Assembly (NCBI RefSeq): GCF_018861755.1
Contig: NZ_JAHLEF010000037.1
Span: 1 to 49,547, forward strand
Source: Clostridium sp. CF012
GTDB taxonomy: Bacteria > Bacillota > Clostridia > Clostridiales > Clostridiaceae
Direction of reading: 5' to 3'
DNA length: 49,547 bases
The position numbers and the translations under genes were made by a program. Below, in pieces: positions 35,585 through 43,969 of the stretch (position 1 is its first letter; each line of letters starts with the position of its first letter). The notes beneath the pieces were generated by a model. That model was not told the origin of the DNA. It saw nothing but the letters and a program-made list of their open reading frames with translations, and did not search any database.

Positions 35585-36406
35585 GTGGCTATGATTATTG
35601 AAAATGGTAATAAAAAAATAACGTCCCAAAAGAAACATTATGGGAATTTAACTGTTGAAACCAGCATCAGACCAGAAAATAATTCAACAATAATTTTAGG
35701 ACAGCACACAAATCAATGCAATATCCAAAGCGAAAATAATAAAGGAACTAAAATTTCTGGAGCACCTACTGTGAATACCAATGTAAAACCAAATAACGAC
35801 ATGGAAAAAAGAAAACTTGTGGATGTTACTAAAAGCATTAAGCTGGGAAAAGGACAAAAATTGAGCTTAAATCAAAATGCTAAAAATCTTTCAAAATTAA
35901 TAGTAACATTAGACTATAATGCAATTTCGAAGGGTAATAATGATTTTGATTTAGATGTATCAGTATTTATGGTGGATGTAAATGATAAAACAGTAGAAAA
36001 AGACTTTATTTTTTATGAAAACACCAAGAGTACTTGTGGAGGGATAGTTATTAAAGCGGATCACAATACTTCTCTTAAGGACGCTTACAATGAAAGCATT
36101 CAGTTAGACTTAAATCTAATACCAGCTCACATTCAAAAATTAGCCTTTACTGTAACTATTTACGAAGCTACTGAAAGGCTTCAAAGCTTTGGACAGTTAT
36201 CAGATGGATATTTTAGAATTATAGCTGGTGACAGTAATCAAGAAATTTTAAACTATAAATTTAATGATAATTTATCTGTAGAAACAGCCATGGTAGTAGC
36301 GGAGATATACAGATATAAAAGTGAGTGGAAGATTAATTGTATAGGTAGTGGATTTAAAGGTGGACTGGAAGCACTGTGTGATAATTATGGAATAGAGACT
36401 ACTTAA
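35585..36406 (+). CDS. Divergent TerD-family protein with long N-terminal extension
   Basis: 273 residues from GTG at 35585, 8 nt behind GGGAGGG. Residues 1-82 are a low-complexity, N/T/Q-rich polar extension without a recognisable fold; a TerD domain occupies about 84-273 (LGKGQKLSL, FDLDVSVF, ending GFKGGLEALCDNYGI). Compared with the three tandem TerDs, GLGWD has become TLDYN and the acidic loop is KADHNTSLKDAYNE, losing most glycine and acidic ligands. Calcium binding through that loop is therefore doubtful. Paired with AIM24; function unknown. Confidence 0.87.
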   Translation: MAMIIENGNKKITSQKKHYGNLTVETSIRPENNSTIILGQHTNQCNIQSENNKGTKISGAPTVNTNVKPNNDMEKRKLVDVTKSIKLGKGQKLSLNQNAKNLSKLIVTLDYNAISKGNNDFDLDVSVFMVDVNDKTVEKDFIFYENTKSTCGGIVIKADHNTSLKDAYNESIQLDLNLIPAHIQKLAFTVTIYEATERLQSFGQLSDGYFRIIAGDSNQEILNYKFNDNLSVETAMVVAEIYRYKSEWKINCIGSGFKGGLEALCDNYGIETT

Positions 36407-36427
36407 TATATTATGCGATAAAAATAT

Positions 36428-36480
36428 AATAGGTAGAGTATATATAGAATAAAACTATGTATACTCTACCTATTATTTTA
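36428..36480. terminator. Bidirectional terminator between the fourth terD and yceG
   Basis: AATAGGTAGAGTATA (36428-36442) pairs perfectly with the arm at 36460-36474 and five inner pairs extend the stem to about 20 bp, then TATTTTATTT. Convergent genes on both sides. Confidence 0.88.
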
Positions 36481-36532
36481 TTTAAGCTATAATCGATGAG
36501 TTTATGGTTGTTTTTAAAGAAAATCTTTTAAA

Positions 36533-39070
36533 TTACTTAAAGTTAAAAATATTAGACAAAAAACTTTTGCCCTTTTCTTTGGTGTATTTTTTTTCGTCGT
36601 TAAAATCAGGTAAGGATAAATTGAAATTTACTTCTTCTAATCTATGAGTATCGTAGAATTTTTCTGAGATTTTTTCCTCTATATTATTATAGCCAGTAGG
36701 AGTTAGTATACTAATGTCAAGTCCAAATAGGTTTAAGAAGCATAACATAATGGAATCCTCATCACTAAAAATACTTTCATTATTATCATAAATTAGAAGT
36801 TTAGGTACTTTTGAAGGATAATCATACTGCTGAATCAGTTGTAGTATCTTTTTATCGGTATTTAATATAGTCATTAAAATCCTTAATTTGAAGTCCTTAT
36901 CTATAGCTTTTTTTAGCATATCAGTTTTCATTAAATAATTTATTTTTTCTATAATAATATGTTGCAGGGAAGTTTTTAAATAAGAAAATTTATAACAGCT
37001 ATGAGTTATTAGTTTTTCACTATCAACAAACCCACTATTATTAAGGACAAAGGCTAAGGAGTATAAATCGGTTTTAGAGTAAGTTACATTAGTAAAGGGA
37101 ATTGCGGATATAAATAATGTATTATCCGAGGATTTTAAATGAAAAAAGTCCTTCCAATATAATGTTAAATCACTGGGAACACCGCTTATTTTTGCGAATA
37201 AGTTTGGTATATATACAGTATTATTCTCTACTCTAAATCCTGTGCGAAGGCTAGAGTCTTCATTCCATAAAAGTTTAAACTCGTGAAATGTAGTTGTAAG
37301 GGTAGCAGGCTGAGTTTTATACTCCTCAAATTGCCAAGGCCTATAAAAACCATCTCCATCAGTATAAAGCGAGTTTGATAATTCTCTGGAGGCGCGTACA
37401 GCAATAGTTTCCTGGCGAATTAGTTTTTCTTCTATTGGAAACTCCTTTAAATCAGATTTATAGGGGAGTTCAAAGCACTCCGAAAATATATCACTATATT
37501 CAGTAAGCTCTGAAACTCTATCACATAAAGAATTTATATATAATACATCGCAGCCTAATTTAGACAAAAAAATTAAAAATAAAAGCTCATGCTTTTTAAT
37601 GTCACCATAATATATTATTTTAGGGTTTGAAATTTCATCAGAAGAAGTATCTTGAAAGTGAAAATTCTTAACAAGTGTTGGAACAAAATAATGAACCCAA
37701 GAAAGTAATTTCAGTGAAAAATTCTTAACTTTAGATAAGTTTAAATGATTCTCTTCCTTACAGTATAAATCTAATATGTAACTAAAACTATTTGCCATAG
37801 AACAATTTAAAGTATTATTATTGGTGGGAAAAACCTTGTGTTCCATAAGCAGTGCAGCAATTTTAGTAGTTTGTGATGAGTCAAAAGGATCTACATGCTG
37901 CCATATATTTAGAGTGCTAGTGATTAATTTAGGCACAGTGCGTATAGGTATAGCGTCTGTAAATTTTAAATATAAACCATCGAACATACTAAGGCTTTTA
38001 TCTAATCTAAATAAGTCATTATAATAATCATCTTCATTTTCGGTTATTCCTATATATCTATAAAAATATACTGGGACGAATGGCACAGTGCCACCTATAA
38101 ATCCAATCCTTTTATTGACAGGCAGAATTAAATCATTAAATATATTCATACTACTTTTAAGTAAAGTGTTAATAGAACCTTTAAAGCTTATATCAGCAGG
38201 AGAATCAGGCGAGTTTTTATGTTCTATAACAGCGTGGCCGTTTTTAATATCAGTTTCTTTAAATTTACTAGTATCATCCACAATAGCTTTCTTAAAATCC
38301 AGGTTTATTTTTAAATCAAGATCTGTTAAGGGCTTAGTTTTTGGTAACTCTATAAGTTTTGAATACATATTTCGGATATCGATTTTTGAAAAATCCATAT
38401 CCGATAGCGTATTAATATATATTACATCGCAACTTAGTTTAGATAAGAATATTAAAAAATAAATTTCATGTTTTTTAATCTCACCATAAAAAAGCACCTT
38501 AGGGTTTGTAATATCAATATTTTCCCTGGAATTATAATTAGAGCTATGGAGTAGTCTTGGAGCAAAGTCCATCATCCATCCTAATAACTTAATAGCAAAA
38601 TTCTTCAGTACAGTTTCTGTACTATTAGGCTCATTTGATAAATAAAGAGCCATGGTTTCATCGAAGCTATTTTGGATGTATTCATCAAAATAGTTGTTCT
38701 TAAAATCTGGGAATAGACCTTTATTTTTAAGAATATTAATTAATGTGTTTCTTTGCTGAGCATTAGAACTTAGAAGTCCTTCCCAAGGTATTTGGCTTAT
38801 AGATGTAGATAAAATTTTTACTGGAATTCCAGAAGTAAAGTTTATATATAAGCTTCCAAGTGAAGTTAGCTTAGCATTTAGTTTATGCAAATTCTCATAA
38901 TAGAGTTCACTATTTTCACTAATACCAATATATCTATAAAAATAAACAGGTATTTTAGGGGATTTTGATTTAATAAATCCCTCCCTCTTATTTACAGGAA
39001 CAAATATATCTTGAAATAAATTTTGAGATTCTAAGATAGATGTACTTATTTGTTTTCTAGTATTAATCAA
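36533..39070 (-). CDS. Enlarged YceG-family (Ter biosynthetic module) protein with three repeats
   Basis: 845 residues from TTG at 39070, chosen because GGAGG lies 8 nt upstream; the frame is open further up but without a site. Family features: VNKREGF..., PVYFYRYIG, NPK-x-x-x-YG-x-IKKHE-x-x-FLIFLSKL-x-CDV-x-YIN. This ~230-residue unit occurs at about 13-245 and again at 303-537, and a weaker third copy spans about 585-805 (VYIPNLFAKISG, KVPKLLIYDNNES). From memory Bacillus YceG is about 540 residues, i.e. two units. Cytoplasmic; biochemical role unknown. Convergent to the AIM24/TerD pair. Confidence 0.82.
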   Translation of the reverse strand: MINTRKQISTSILESQNLFQDIFVPVNKREGFIKSKSPKIPVYFYRYIGISENSELYYENLHKLNAKLTSLGSLYINFTSGIPVKILSTSISQIPWEGLLSSNAQQRNTLINILKNKGLFPDFKNNYFDEYIQNSFDETMALYLSNEPNSTETVLKNFAIKLLGWMMDFAPRLLHSSNYNSRENIDITNPKVLFYGEIKKHEIYFLIFLSKLSCDVIYINTLSDMDFSKIDIRNMYSKLIELPKTKPLTDLDLKINLDFKKAIVDDTSKFKETDIKNGHAVIEHKNSPDSPADISFKGSINTLLKSSMNIFNDLILPVNKRIGFIGGTVPFVPVYFYRYIGITENEDDYYNDLFRLDKSLSMFDGLYLKFTDAIPIRTVPKLITSTLNIWQHVDPFDSSQTTKIAALLMEHKVFPTNNNTLNCSMANSFSYILDLYCKEENHLNLSKVKNFSLKLLSWVHYFVPTLVKNFHFQDTSSDEISNPKIIYYGDIKKHELLFLIFLSKLGCDVLYINSLCDRVSELTEYSDIFSECFELPYKSDLKEFPIEEKLIRQETIAVRASRELSNSLYTDGDGFYRPWQFEEYKTQPATLTTTFHEFKLLWNEDSSLRTGFRVENNTVYIPNLFAKISGVPSDLTLYWKDFFHLKSSDNTLFISAIPFTNVTYSKTDLYSLAFVLNNSGFVDSEKLITHSCYKFSYLKTSLQHIIIEKINYLMKTDMLKKAIDKDFKLRILMTILNTDKKILQLIQQYDYPSKVPKLLIYDNNESIFSDEDSIMLCFLNLFGLDISILTPTGYNNIEEKISEKFYDTHRLEEVNFNLSLPDFNDEKKYTKEKGKSFLSNIFNFK
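36656..39034 (-). repeat. Three tandem protein-level repeats inside the yceG-like gene
   Basis: Approximate DNA spans are 39034-38336 (unit 1), 38164-37460 (unit 2) and 37318-36656 (unit 3). Units 1 and 2 share blocks such as PVNKR-GF, VPVYFYRYIGI, YGEIKKHE/YGDIKKHE and FLIFLSKL-CDV-YIN; unit 3 is much more diverged. DNA identity between units 1 and 2 is only partial, so the duplication is not recent. Confidence 0.75.
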
Positions 39071-39090
39071 AGCGTAAACCTCCAATCTTA

Positions 39091-39130
39091 TTTTTACATC
39101 TATGATATACAATGACCATAGATGTAAAAA
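39091..39130 (-). promoter_or_regulatory. Leader inverted repeat before the yceG-like gene
   Basis: TTTTTACATCTATG (39091-39104) and CATAGATGTAAAAA (39117-39130) form a perfect 14-bp inverted repeat with a 12-nt loop, ending about 12 nt before the GGAGG site. No T-run follows in the gene's direction, so an operator or mRNA control structure is more likely than a terminator. Confidence 0.55.
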
Positions 39131-39246
39131 TACAATGTAACCTATATAAAAAATTAATAATAAAGTCAATTTTACTTATTAAAAAATACATTTATTATAA
39201 CTAGTTTACCATTAATTTTACTATTAGGTAATAGAATATTGCGATA

Positions 39247-39546
39247 CTATTTTTCTTTTTTTCGCCTGCGACTTAAGGACAGCCCACCGAAACCACTAAT
39301 AATAGCCATATAAAATCCGAAATCATACCACCAACCAGAATTTACAACCTCGTAAACCCTGTGACTCTTATTAAATATGCCTAAGATTAAAGATATGGGT
39401 GCAATCCATCCATGCCATATACCAGATAAGAAGTTAGCAGGGTTGCCTTTGGAGTAACTGCCATCACCCGGCGTACAAGCAACCATAAACATAGATAGGC
39501 TTAAAAGTCCTAAAACTAATAGTGTTTTTTTAGTTTTTATTTTCAT
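39247..39546 (-). CDS. Small membrane lipoprotein
   Basis: 99 residues from the ATG at 39546, preceded by GGGGGA at about 9 nt. Basic start, hydrophobic signal and a lipobox-like MVAC, then conserved-looking GIWHGWIAPISLI, YEVVNSGWWYDFGFYMAI and a basic SRRRKKEK tail. Two hydrophobic stretches remain after the cysteine. It resembles a widespread family of ~100-residue membrane proteins with a WHG-x-x-AP motif; function unknown. A longer frame starts 48 nt upstream without a ribosome site. Confidence 0.7.
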   Translation of the reverse strand: MKIKTKKTLLVLGLLSLSMFMVACTPGDGSYSKGNPANFLSGIWHGWIAPISLILGIFNKSHRVYEVVNSGWWYDFGFYMAIISGFGGLSLSRRRKKEK

Positions 39547-39741
39547 TAAAAAATCCCCCTTTTTATTATGTATAGTTATTAAATTAGTTTTCAATTAATT
39601 TTATGAAGGTGTTTAATTTATAATACATATTTTATCATTTAATGTATAAAAATACTATAAACATCTATGGATAATAAGAAGAATAGGAAATAAAAATAAA
39701 CAAAGACTATAAATATAATAAGATAGAAAGGAAGTAATAAA

Positions 39742-40053
39742 TTGAAAATAAATGAATCACTTAAGTGTCCAAAATGTAAAAGTGAAAATTTCGAAATAAA
39801 ACATGAAGCCTCTTACCTCTATACATATAAAATTGACCTGGTAAATACAAATATGGAAGATGAGGAATTAGAAAATCTACCATTTTTATTTGATAACAGA
39901 GAACAAACTTGCTTCAAGGAATATATAGAATGTAGCACATGTGGCACCAAATATCCTTGCTCCATTGATAAAGATAACCAAACTATAGATCTTACTATAA
40001 TGAAAAAAGCTATAAGAGCTGATAATGTGGAAACACCAGAATTCCTTGGGTAA
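39742..40053 (+). CDS. Small zinc-ribbon protein
   Basis: 103 residues from TTG (GAAAGGAAG 8-9 nt upstream). Two CxxC pairs, C9/C12 and C64/C67, about 50 residues apart form a probable zinc ribbon; the stretch between is acidic (NMEDEELENLP). Soluble. Such stand-alone ribbons often act in nucleic acid or protein binding, but no specific function can be named. Confidence 0.65.
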   Translation: MKINESLKCPKCKSENFEIKHEASYLYTYKIDLVNTNMEDEELENLPFLFDNREQTCFKEYIECSTCGTKYPCSIDKDNQTIDLTIMKKAIRADNVETPEFLG

Positions 40054-40208
40054 AAATTAAGCGTAAAGTTTTATAATTTATGTAGTTGTGCACATATTGT
40101 AAAAAGATAGAGTAACATATCATTTTTGTTTTAGATTAACATAAGTATTGAAATATACATATAATAATCACAACAACACATTAATTAAGTAGGGATGTGA
40201 GGTTTATA

Positions 40209-40910
40209 GTGTATTTCAATAATATCCCAATATATTCTTACGATATTATAAACACTTATCCACATGATGTTAGTGCTTTTACTGAGGGGTTAGTGTACGA
40301 ATCTGATTGTCTTTATGAAAGCACTGGAAAATACAATGAATCCACGCTGCGCAAAGTAAATTTACAAACAGGTGAGATTTTAAAAATACACAAATTAGGT
40401 GAAAATTATTTTGGTGAGGGGATTACACTTTATCATAATAAAATTTTTCAGTTAACATGGAAATCGAAGGTAGGGTTTATTTACGATAAAGATAGTTTTG
40501 CCCTAATTAATAAATTTTACTATAATACAGAGGGTTGGGGAATTACTCATAATGATGAGCATTTAATTATGAGCGATGGTACAGATGAAATATTTTTCTT
40601 AAATCCCCAAAGTTTTAAAAAGGTGTATAGTATTAGAGTTCATGATGAATTCAGGCCTATTACAAAGCTGAATGAACTGGAGTTTATTAAAGGAGAAATT
40701 TATGCTAATGTATGGAAAAGTAATAAAATTGCTAGAATTTGTCCTCATAGTGGCAAAATAACTGGGTGGATAGAGCTTAAAGGGTTGTTAACTCCTAAGG
40801 AATATAAAAATGCAGGTACACTTAATGGAATAACCTATGATAGTGAAAATAATAGATTTTTTGTAACTGGGAAAATGTGGCCTAAAGTATTTGAAATTAA
40901 ACTAATTTAA
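40209..40910 (+). CDS. Glutamine cyclotransferase-like beta-propeller protein
   Basis: 233 residues from GTG at 40209 (GAGGT 5 nt upstream); GTG 40197 is an alternative. Five-blade propeller of the plant/bacterial glutaminyl-peptide cyclotransferase family: FTEGLVYE near the start, YFGEGITLY, LTWKSKVGFIYD, TEGWGITHN, SDGT, ELEFIKGEIYANVW and LNGITYD. Catalytic acid of the FTEG motif is present. Most relatives carry a secretion signal; this one has none visible, so it is probably cytoplasmic or a changed function. Confidence 0.87.
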   Translation: MYFNNIPIYSYDIINTYPHDVSAFTEGLVYESDCLYESTGKYNESTLRKVNLQTGEILKIHKLGENYFGEGITLYHNKIFQLTWKSKVGFIYDKDSFALINKFYYNTEGWGITHNDEHLIMSDGTDEIFFLNPQSFKKVYSIRVHDEFRPITKLNELEFIKGEIYANVWKSNKIARICPHSGKITGWIELKGLLTPKEYKNAGTLNGITYDSENNRFFVTGKMWPKVFEIKLI

Positions 40911-40946
40911 ATAGTAATATTTTATAAAAATTACACGAAAAACTTT

Positions 40947-40984
40947 AAAACCACTGAAAATAATTAGTTATTTTCAGTGGTTTT
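40947..40984. terminator. Bidirectional terminator
   Basis: Perfect 17-bp stem AAAACCACTGAAAATAA (40947-40963) / complementary arm 40968-40984, loop TTAG. Lies between the convergent cyclotransferase and asnA genes. Confidence 0.92.
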
Positions 40985-40994
40985 CTAAATGCTA

Positions 40995-42017
40995 CTAAAG
41001 TAAAACTATATTTGCATTCATACAATCCTCAATCATTTCATCTGTCCATATTGAAGCCTGAACTTCCCCAATGTGAGCTTTATTTAAGAGATACATACAT
41101 ATTCTAGATTGACCTATACCACCGCCTACGGTATATGGGAGTTTACCTTCTAATAGTAGCCTATGGAATTCAAAGGAACTACGTTCCTCACAACCGGATA
41201 CTTTAAGCTGCTCTCTTAGTGCTGTTTCATCAACTCTTATTCCCATAGAGGAAAGTTCAAAGGCTTTTTCAAGTACTGGATTCCAGAATACTATATCTCC
41301 ATTAAGTGACCAATCATCATAGTCCGGAGCTCTACCATCGTGCTTTTCACCAGATTTTAATGCACCACCAATTTGCATGATAAATACGGCAAGTTTTTCT
41401 TTACATATAGCATCTTCTCTTTCTTTTGGAGTAAAAGAAGGGTATAGATCCTCAAGCTCTTGCGTAGTTATAAAGAAAATTTCCTCAGGTAGAAATTTTT
41501 CTATTTTAGGATATAACTTGTGGACATGATCTTCTGTATCTATAAAAACTTTATAAAGGCCAGTTACTATTTCTTTTAAATTATCTAAAGTTCTTTCTTC
41601 TCTTAAAATAACCTTTTCCCAATCCCATTGGTCCACATATATAGAGTGAAGGTTATCTAAATCTTCATCACGTCTTATAGCATTCATATCAGTATATAGG
41701 CCTTCTCCTACTTCAAATCCATATCTATACAAAGCCATACGCTTCCACTTAGCTAGTGAATTAACAATTTCAATATTTGTACCAGCTAAAGCTTTCATAT
41801 CAAAGGAAACTACACGCTCAATACCGTTTAGGTTATCATTTATACCAGTATCAGATTTTACGAAAAGAGGGGCTGAGACTCTGGTAAGACTTAACTCCTT
41901 AGCAATCCTACTTTCAAAGAAATCCTTTATTTGTTTAATGGCAATTTCTGTATCTTTGAGTCCCAGACGCGGGTTGTATCCAACTGGAATTGCAAGTTCT
42001 TTTTTGTATGTTATCAT
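40995..42017 (-). CDS. asnA: Aspartate-ammonia ligase (asparagine synthetase A)
   Basis: 340 residues, full length for AsnA, class-II aminoacyl-tRNA-synthetase-like fold. Recognisable segments: [70 protein letters not shown], and [13 protein letters not shown]. Makes asparagine from aspartate, ammonia and ATP (to AMP). AGGAGG before the ATG. Controlled by the T-box leader just upstream. Confidence 0.97.
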   Translation of the reverse strand: MITYKKELAIPVGYNPRLGLKDTEIAIKQIKDFFESRIAKELSLTRVSAPLFVKSDTGINDNLNGIERVVSFDMKALAGTNIEIVNSLAKWKRMALYRYGFEVGEGLYTDMNAIRRDEDLDNLHSIYVDQWDWEKVILREERTLDNLKEIVTGLYKVFIDTEDHVHKLYPKIEKFLPEEIFFITTQELEDLYPSFTPKEREDAICKEKLAVFIMQIGGALKSGEKHDGRAPDYDDWSLNGDIVFWNPVLEKAFELSSMGIRVDETALREQLKVSGCEERSSFEFHRLLLEGKLPYTVGGGIGQSRICMYLLNKAHIGEVQASIWTDEMIEDCMNANIVLL

Positions 42018-42094
42018 AAATAAAACCTCCTAGTAGTTTTGTGATATATTCTAATGATTAGCATGGCCATGCTATAAATCCAAAATTGATACAA

Positions 42095-42380
42095 AAAACA
42101 AAAAACCTTTCATCCTTGTTTCTAGGACGAAAGGTTAAACTTCCGTGGTACCACCTAAATTAGCTTTAAAAGCTCACTCGTAATCAGTACGGAAAAACAT
42201 TCGATACTGCCCTATATATAACGGTTAGGCTCCGTCCAGACCTAATTTCACAAGGATTTCAGCTGGAAACTCAGAGATGTTCTTCAATATAGGCGTCATA
42301 TGGAACTTTCACTATAATCCACTCGCTTTAACTACTTCCTATATGTACTCTTCTCGTCACAGTCTTTATAAAAATAACTT
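42095..42380 (-). promoter_or_regulatory. Asparagine T-box riboswitch upstream of asnA
   Basis: On the minus strand: stem I with AGAGTA near its start, a specifier loop with AAC (Asn; complement of 42279-42281) in GAAGAACAT, then the T-box bulge sequence AGGTGGTACCACGGAAG (42140-42156) that pairs with uncharged tRNA ends. A terminator AACCTTTCGTCCT / AGGATGAAAGGTT (42104-42136) with T-run completes it. Uncharged tRNA-Asn should stabilise the antiterminator and switch asnA on. Confidence 0.93.
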
Positions 42381-42386
42381 ACATTT

Positions 42387-42415
42387 ATTTTAACTTGCAA
42401 GTTAGGATTTGTCAA
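42387..42415 (-). promoter_or_regulatory. asnA promoter
   Basis: On the minus strand perfect -35 TTGACA (42410-42415), 17-bp spacer, -10 TAAAAT (42387-42392), placing the transcript start at about 42380, right at the beginning of the T-box leader. Confidence 0.85.
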
Positions 42416-42601
42416 CATGCAAAATTAATATTTTTAGGCCAATTCACAAAATTGTAAAATCTAAGTTTATAGGCTAATTACGTATCTCTACTAGAATCTA
42501 ATTACTAATGTCCTTTCAGAAGGAATATTGACAAGTATATTTACATAAATCATAATAAAAGTATTAATAAAGAACTTTTGAAATACTTAAGGGGTGCATA
42601 T

Positions 42602-43069
42602 ATGAAGAAAAAACATATAAATTGGCTTTTGGCTATAGGTTGGATGATATTGATATTTCTCTTTTCTAGTCAACCTGGGGAGGTATCAAGCGAAAATAAT
42701 AAATTTGTTATATATATATTCAAATTTATTGGGCTGGACTTAAATAGTATACTTGGCACTCTCAGTGATTTTATAGTTAGAAAAGCAGCCCATTTTACCG
42801 AATATTTTATTTTGTATATTCTGTTATATAGAGCTATAAACACAAAGAAAAGTTTGAACATTAAAGTATTTATTGGGATTCTGATAATGGTATTTTTATA
42901 TGCATGCTCAGATGAGTTCCATCAAGCATTTGTTCCGGGCAGAGGACCTGCCTTTAGAGATGTTATGGTAGATACATGCGGTGGGCTTACGGCATTTCTG
43001 ACTATGTACATTATCACATTAAAAAAAAGACCTAATTCTTCGAATAAAGTCCTGACTAAATTAAAATAA
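42602..43069 (+). CDS. VanZ-family membrane protein
   Basis: 155 residues from the ATG at 42602, 5 nt behind GGGGTG. Four membrane helices and the VanZ motifs: FLFSSQPG after helix 1, RKAAHFTEYF, YACSDEFHQAFVPGRGPAFRDVMVDTCGG. VanZ relatives are linked to low-level glycopeptide resistance, but most are of unknown role. Stands alone between two terminators. Confidence 0.92.
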   Translation: MKKKHINWLLAIGWMILIFLFSSQPGEVSSENNKFVIYIFKFIGLDLNSILGTLSDFIVRKAAHFTEYFILYILLYRAINTKKSLNIKVFIGILIMVFLYACSDEFHQAFVPGRGPAFRDVMVDTCGGLTAFLTMYIITLKKRPNSSNKVLTKLK

Positions 43070-43078
43070 AGTTTTTCT

Positions 43079-43116
43079 AAAAAAGCTAATCGGCTCCGCA
43101 CTCGATTAGCTTTTTT
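43079..43116 (+). terminator. Terminator after the VanZ gene
   Basis: AAAAAAGCTAATCG (43079-43092) pairs perfectly with CGATTAGCTTTTTT (43103-43116), 10-nt loop. Confidence 0.93.
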
Positions 43117-43358
43117 CGCGTTTACCCCCTACCTTTCTCAAAAAAAACCAGATCCCCATCCAAAATAAATGTACCTAAAAACAACCCGAGAATTTTGTTT
43201 ATTCTTTTAAATTAGAAAAATCAGGTGCTACGTACGCTAATATAAAGTTGTTTGTAAATATGGAGCTTTAATGTAATAAATGGTATAATAATGTAAATAT
43301 TTGATGCTAAACATGTAGATTTAATTAAATAATTTAGTTATTCATTAGGAGGGTAAAC

Positions 43359-43817
43359 ATGTCTGAAAATGCTGTAAATAGTGATCAGAAGGTATTCGGA
43401 GAGAAAATTGATGGAGTGGAATACATTAATAGAGTGGGTGTATATGGAATTGTTATTGATAATGAAGGTAAAATTGCTACTATAAAAACACCAACAGGAT
43501 ACTTTTTACCTGGTGGTGGAATTGAGGATGGAGAAACACATAAAGAATGCATTGAAAGAGAATTTATAGAAGAGACGGGATTTGAAGTTTCAATAGAAAA
43601 GTACATTGGTAAGGCTTCATTGTACCATGTATCAAAGACAAATAAATATTTGCATGGAATAGGATATTTCTATATCGTGAATTTGAAAAGTATGACCAAT
43701 AAAAAAGTAGAAGAGGACCACGAATTAATATGGATTGAATCTGTTGAGTGTGTTAAGGGTTTATTTTTAAAACATCAAGCGTGGGCGGTTTCTGAGACTT
43801 TAAGGGGAAAAGGTTAA
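43359..43817 (+). CDS. Nudix hydrolase
   Basis: 152 residues. A complete Nudix box is visible: G-x5-E-x7-REFIEETGF in the segment GGGIEDGETHKECIE followed by RE-x-x-EE-x-G, the Mg2+-binding helix. Cleaves a nucleoside diphosphate linked to an unknown group. AGGAGGG lies 5 nt before the ATG. Single-gene unit; a -10-like TATAAT lies about 70 bp upstream. Confidence 0.93.
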   Translation: MSENAVNSDQKVFGEKIDGVEYINRVGVYGIVIDNEGKIATIKTPTGYFLPGGGIEDGETHKECIEREFIEETGFEVSIEKYIGKASLYHVSKTNKYLHGIGYFYIVNLKSMTNKKVEEDHELIWIESVECVKGLFLKHQAWAVSETLRGKG

Positions 43818-43919
43818 TTCAAACTTGTAATCAAATGCGTAATGAATGTTAGTTATATTACTAGAATAAATAATAATTGTATAGACAGAATTTATTACTT
43901 TTAATTTTTTTTGATTTTT

Positions 43920-43945
43920 TGTAACGAAACATCTTTAATTCAGTC
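43920..43945 (+). promoter_or_regulatory. Possible ECF-type autoregulated promoter
   Basis: TGTAAC (43920-43925), 17-bp spacer, GTC (43943-43945), 25 bp before the sigma factor gene. The AAC/-35 and GTC/-10 pattern at this spacing is typical of ECF promoters such as those of Bacillus SigX. It would let the sigma factor transcribe its own gene. Confidence 0.5.
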
Positions 43946-43969
43946 TTATATATGTGAGGAGGTGAGAAT

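Noticed and set aside
38088-38462. Plus-strand frame of 124 codons inside the yceG-like gene
   Set aside because: It lies opposite conserved repeat motifs and has no ribosome site.
36533-39169. Longer yceG-like protein with an N-terminal membrane helix (start at 39169)
   Set aside because: The extra 33 residues cover a perfect inverted repeat and the GGAGG site; the TTG at 39070 has correct spacing, so the hydrophobic start is an artefact of the open frame.
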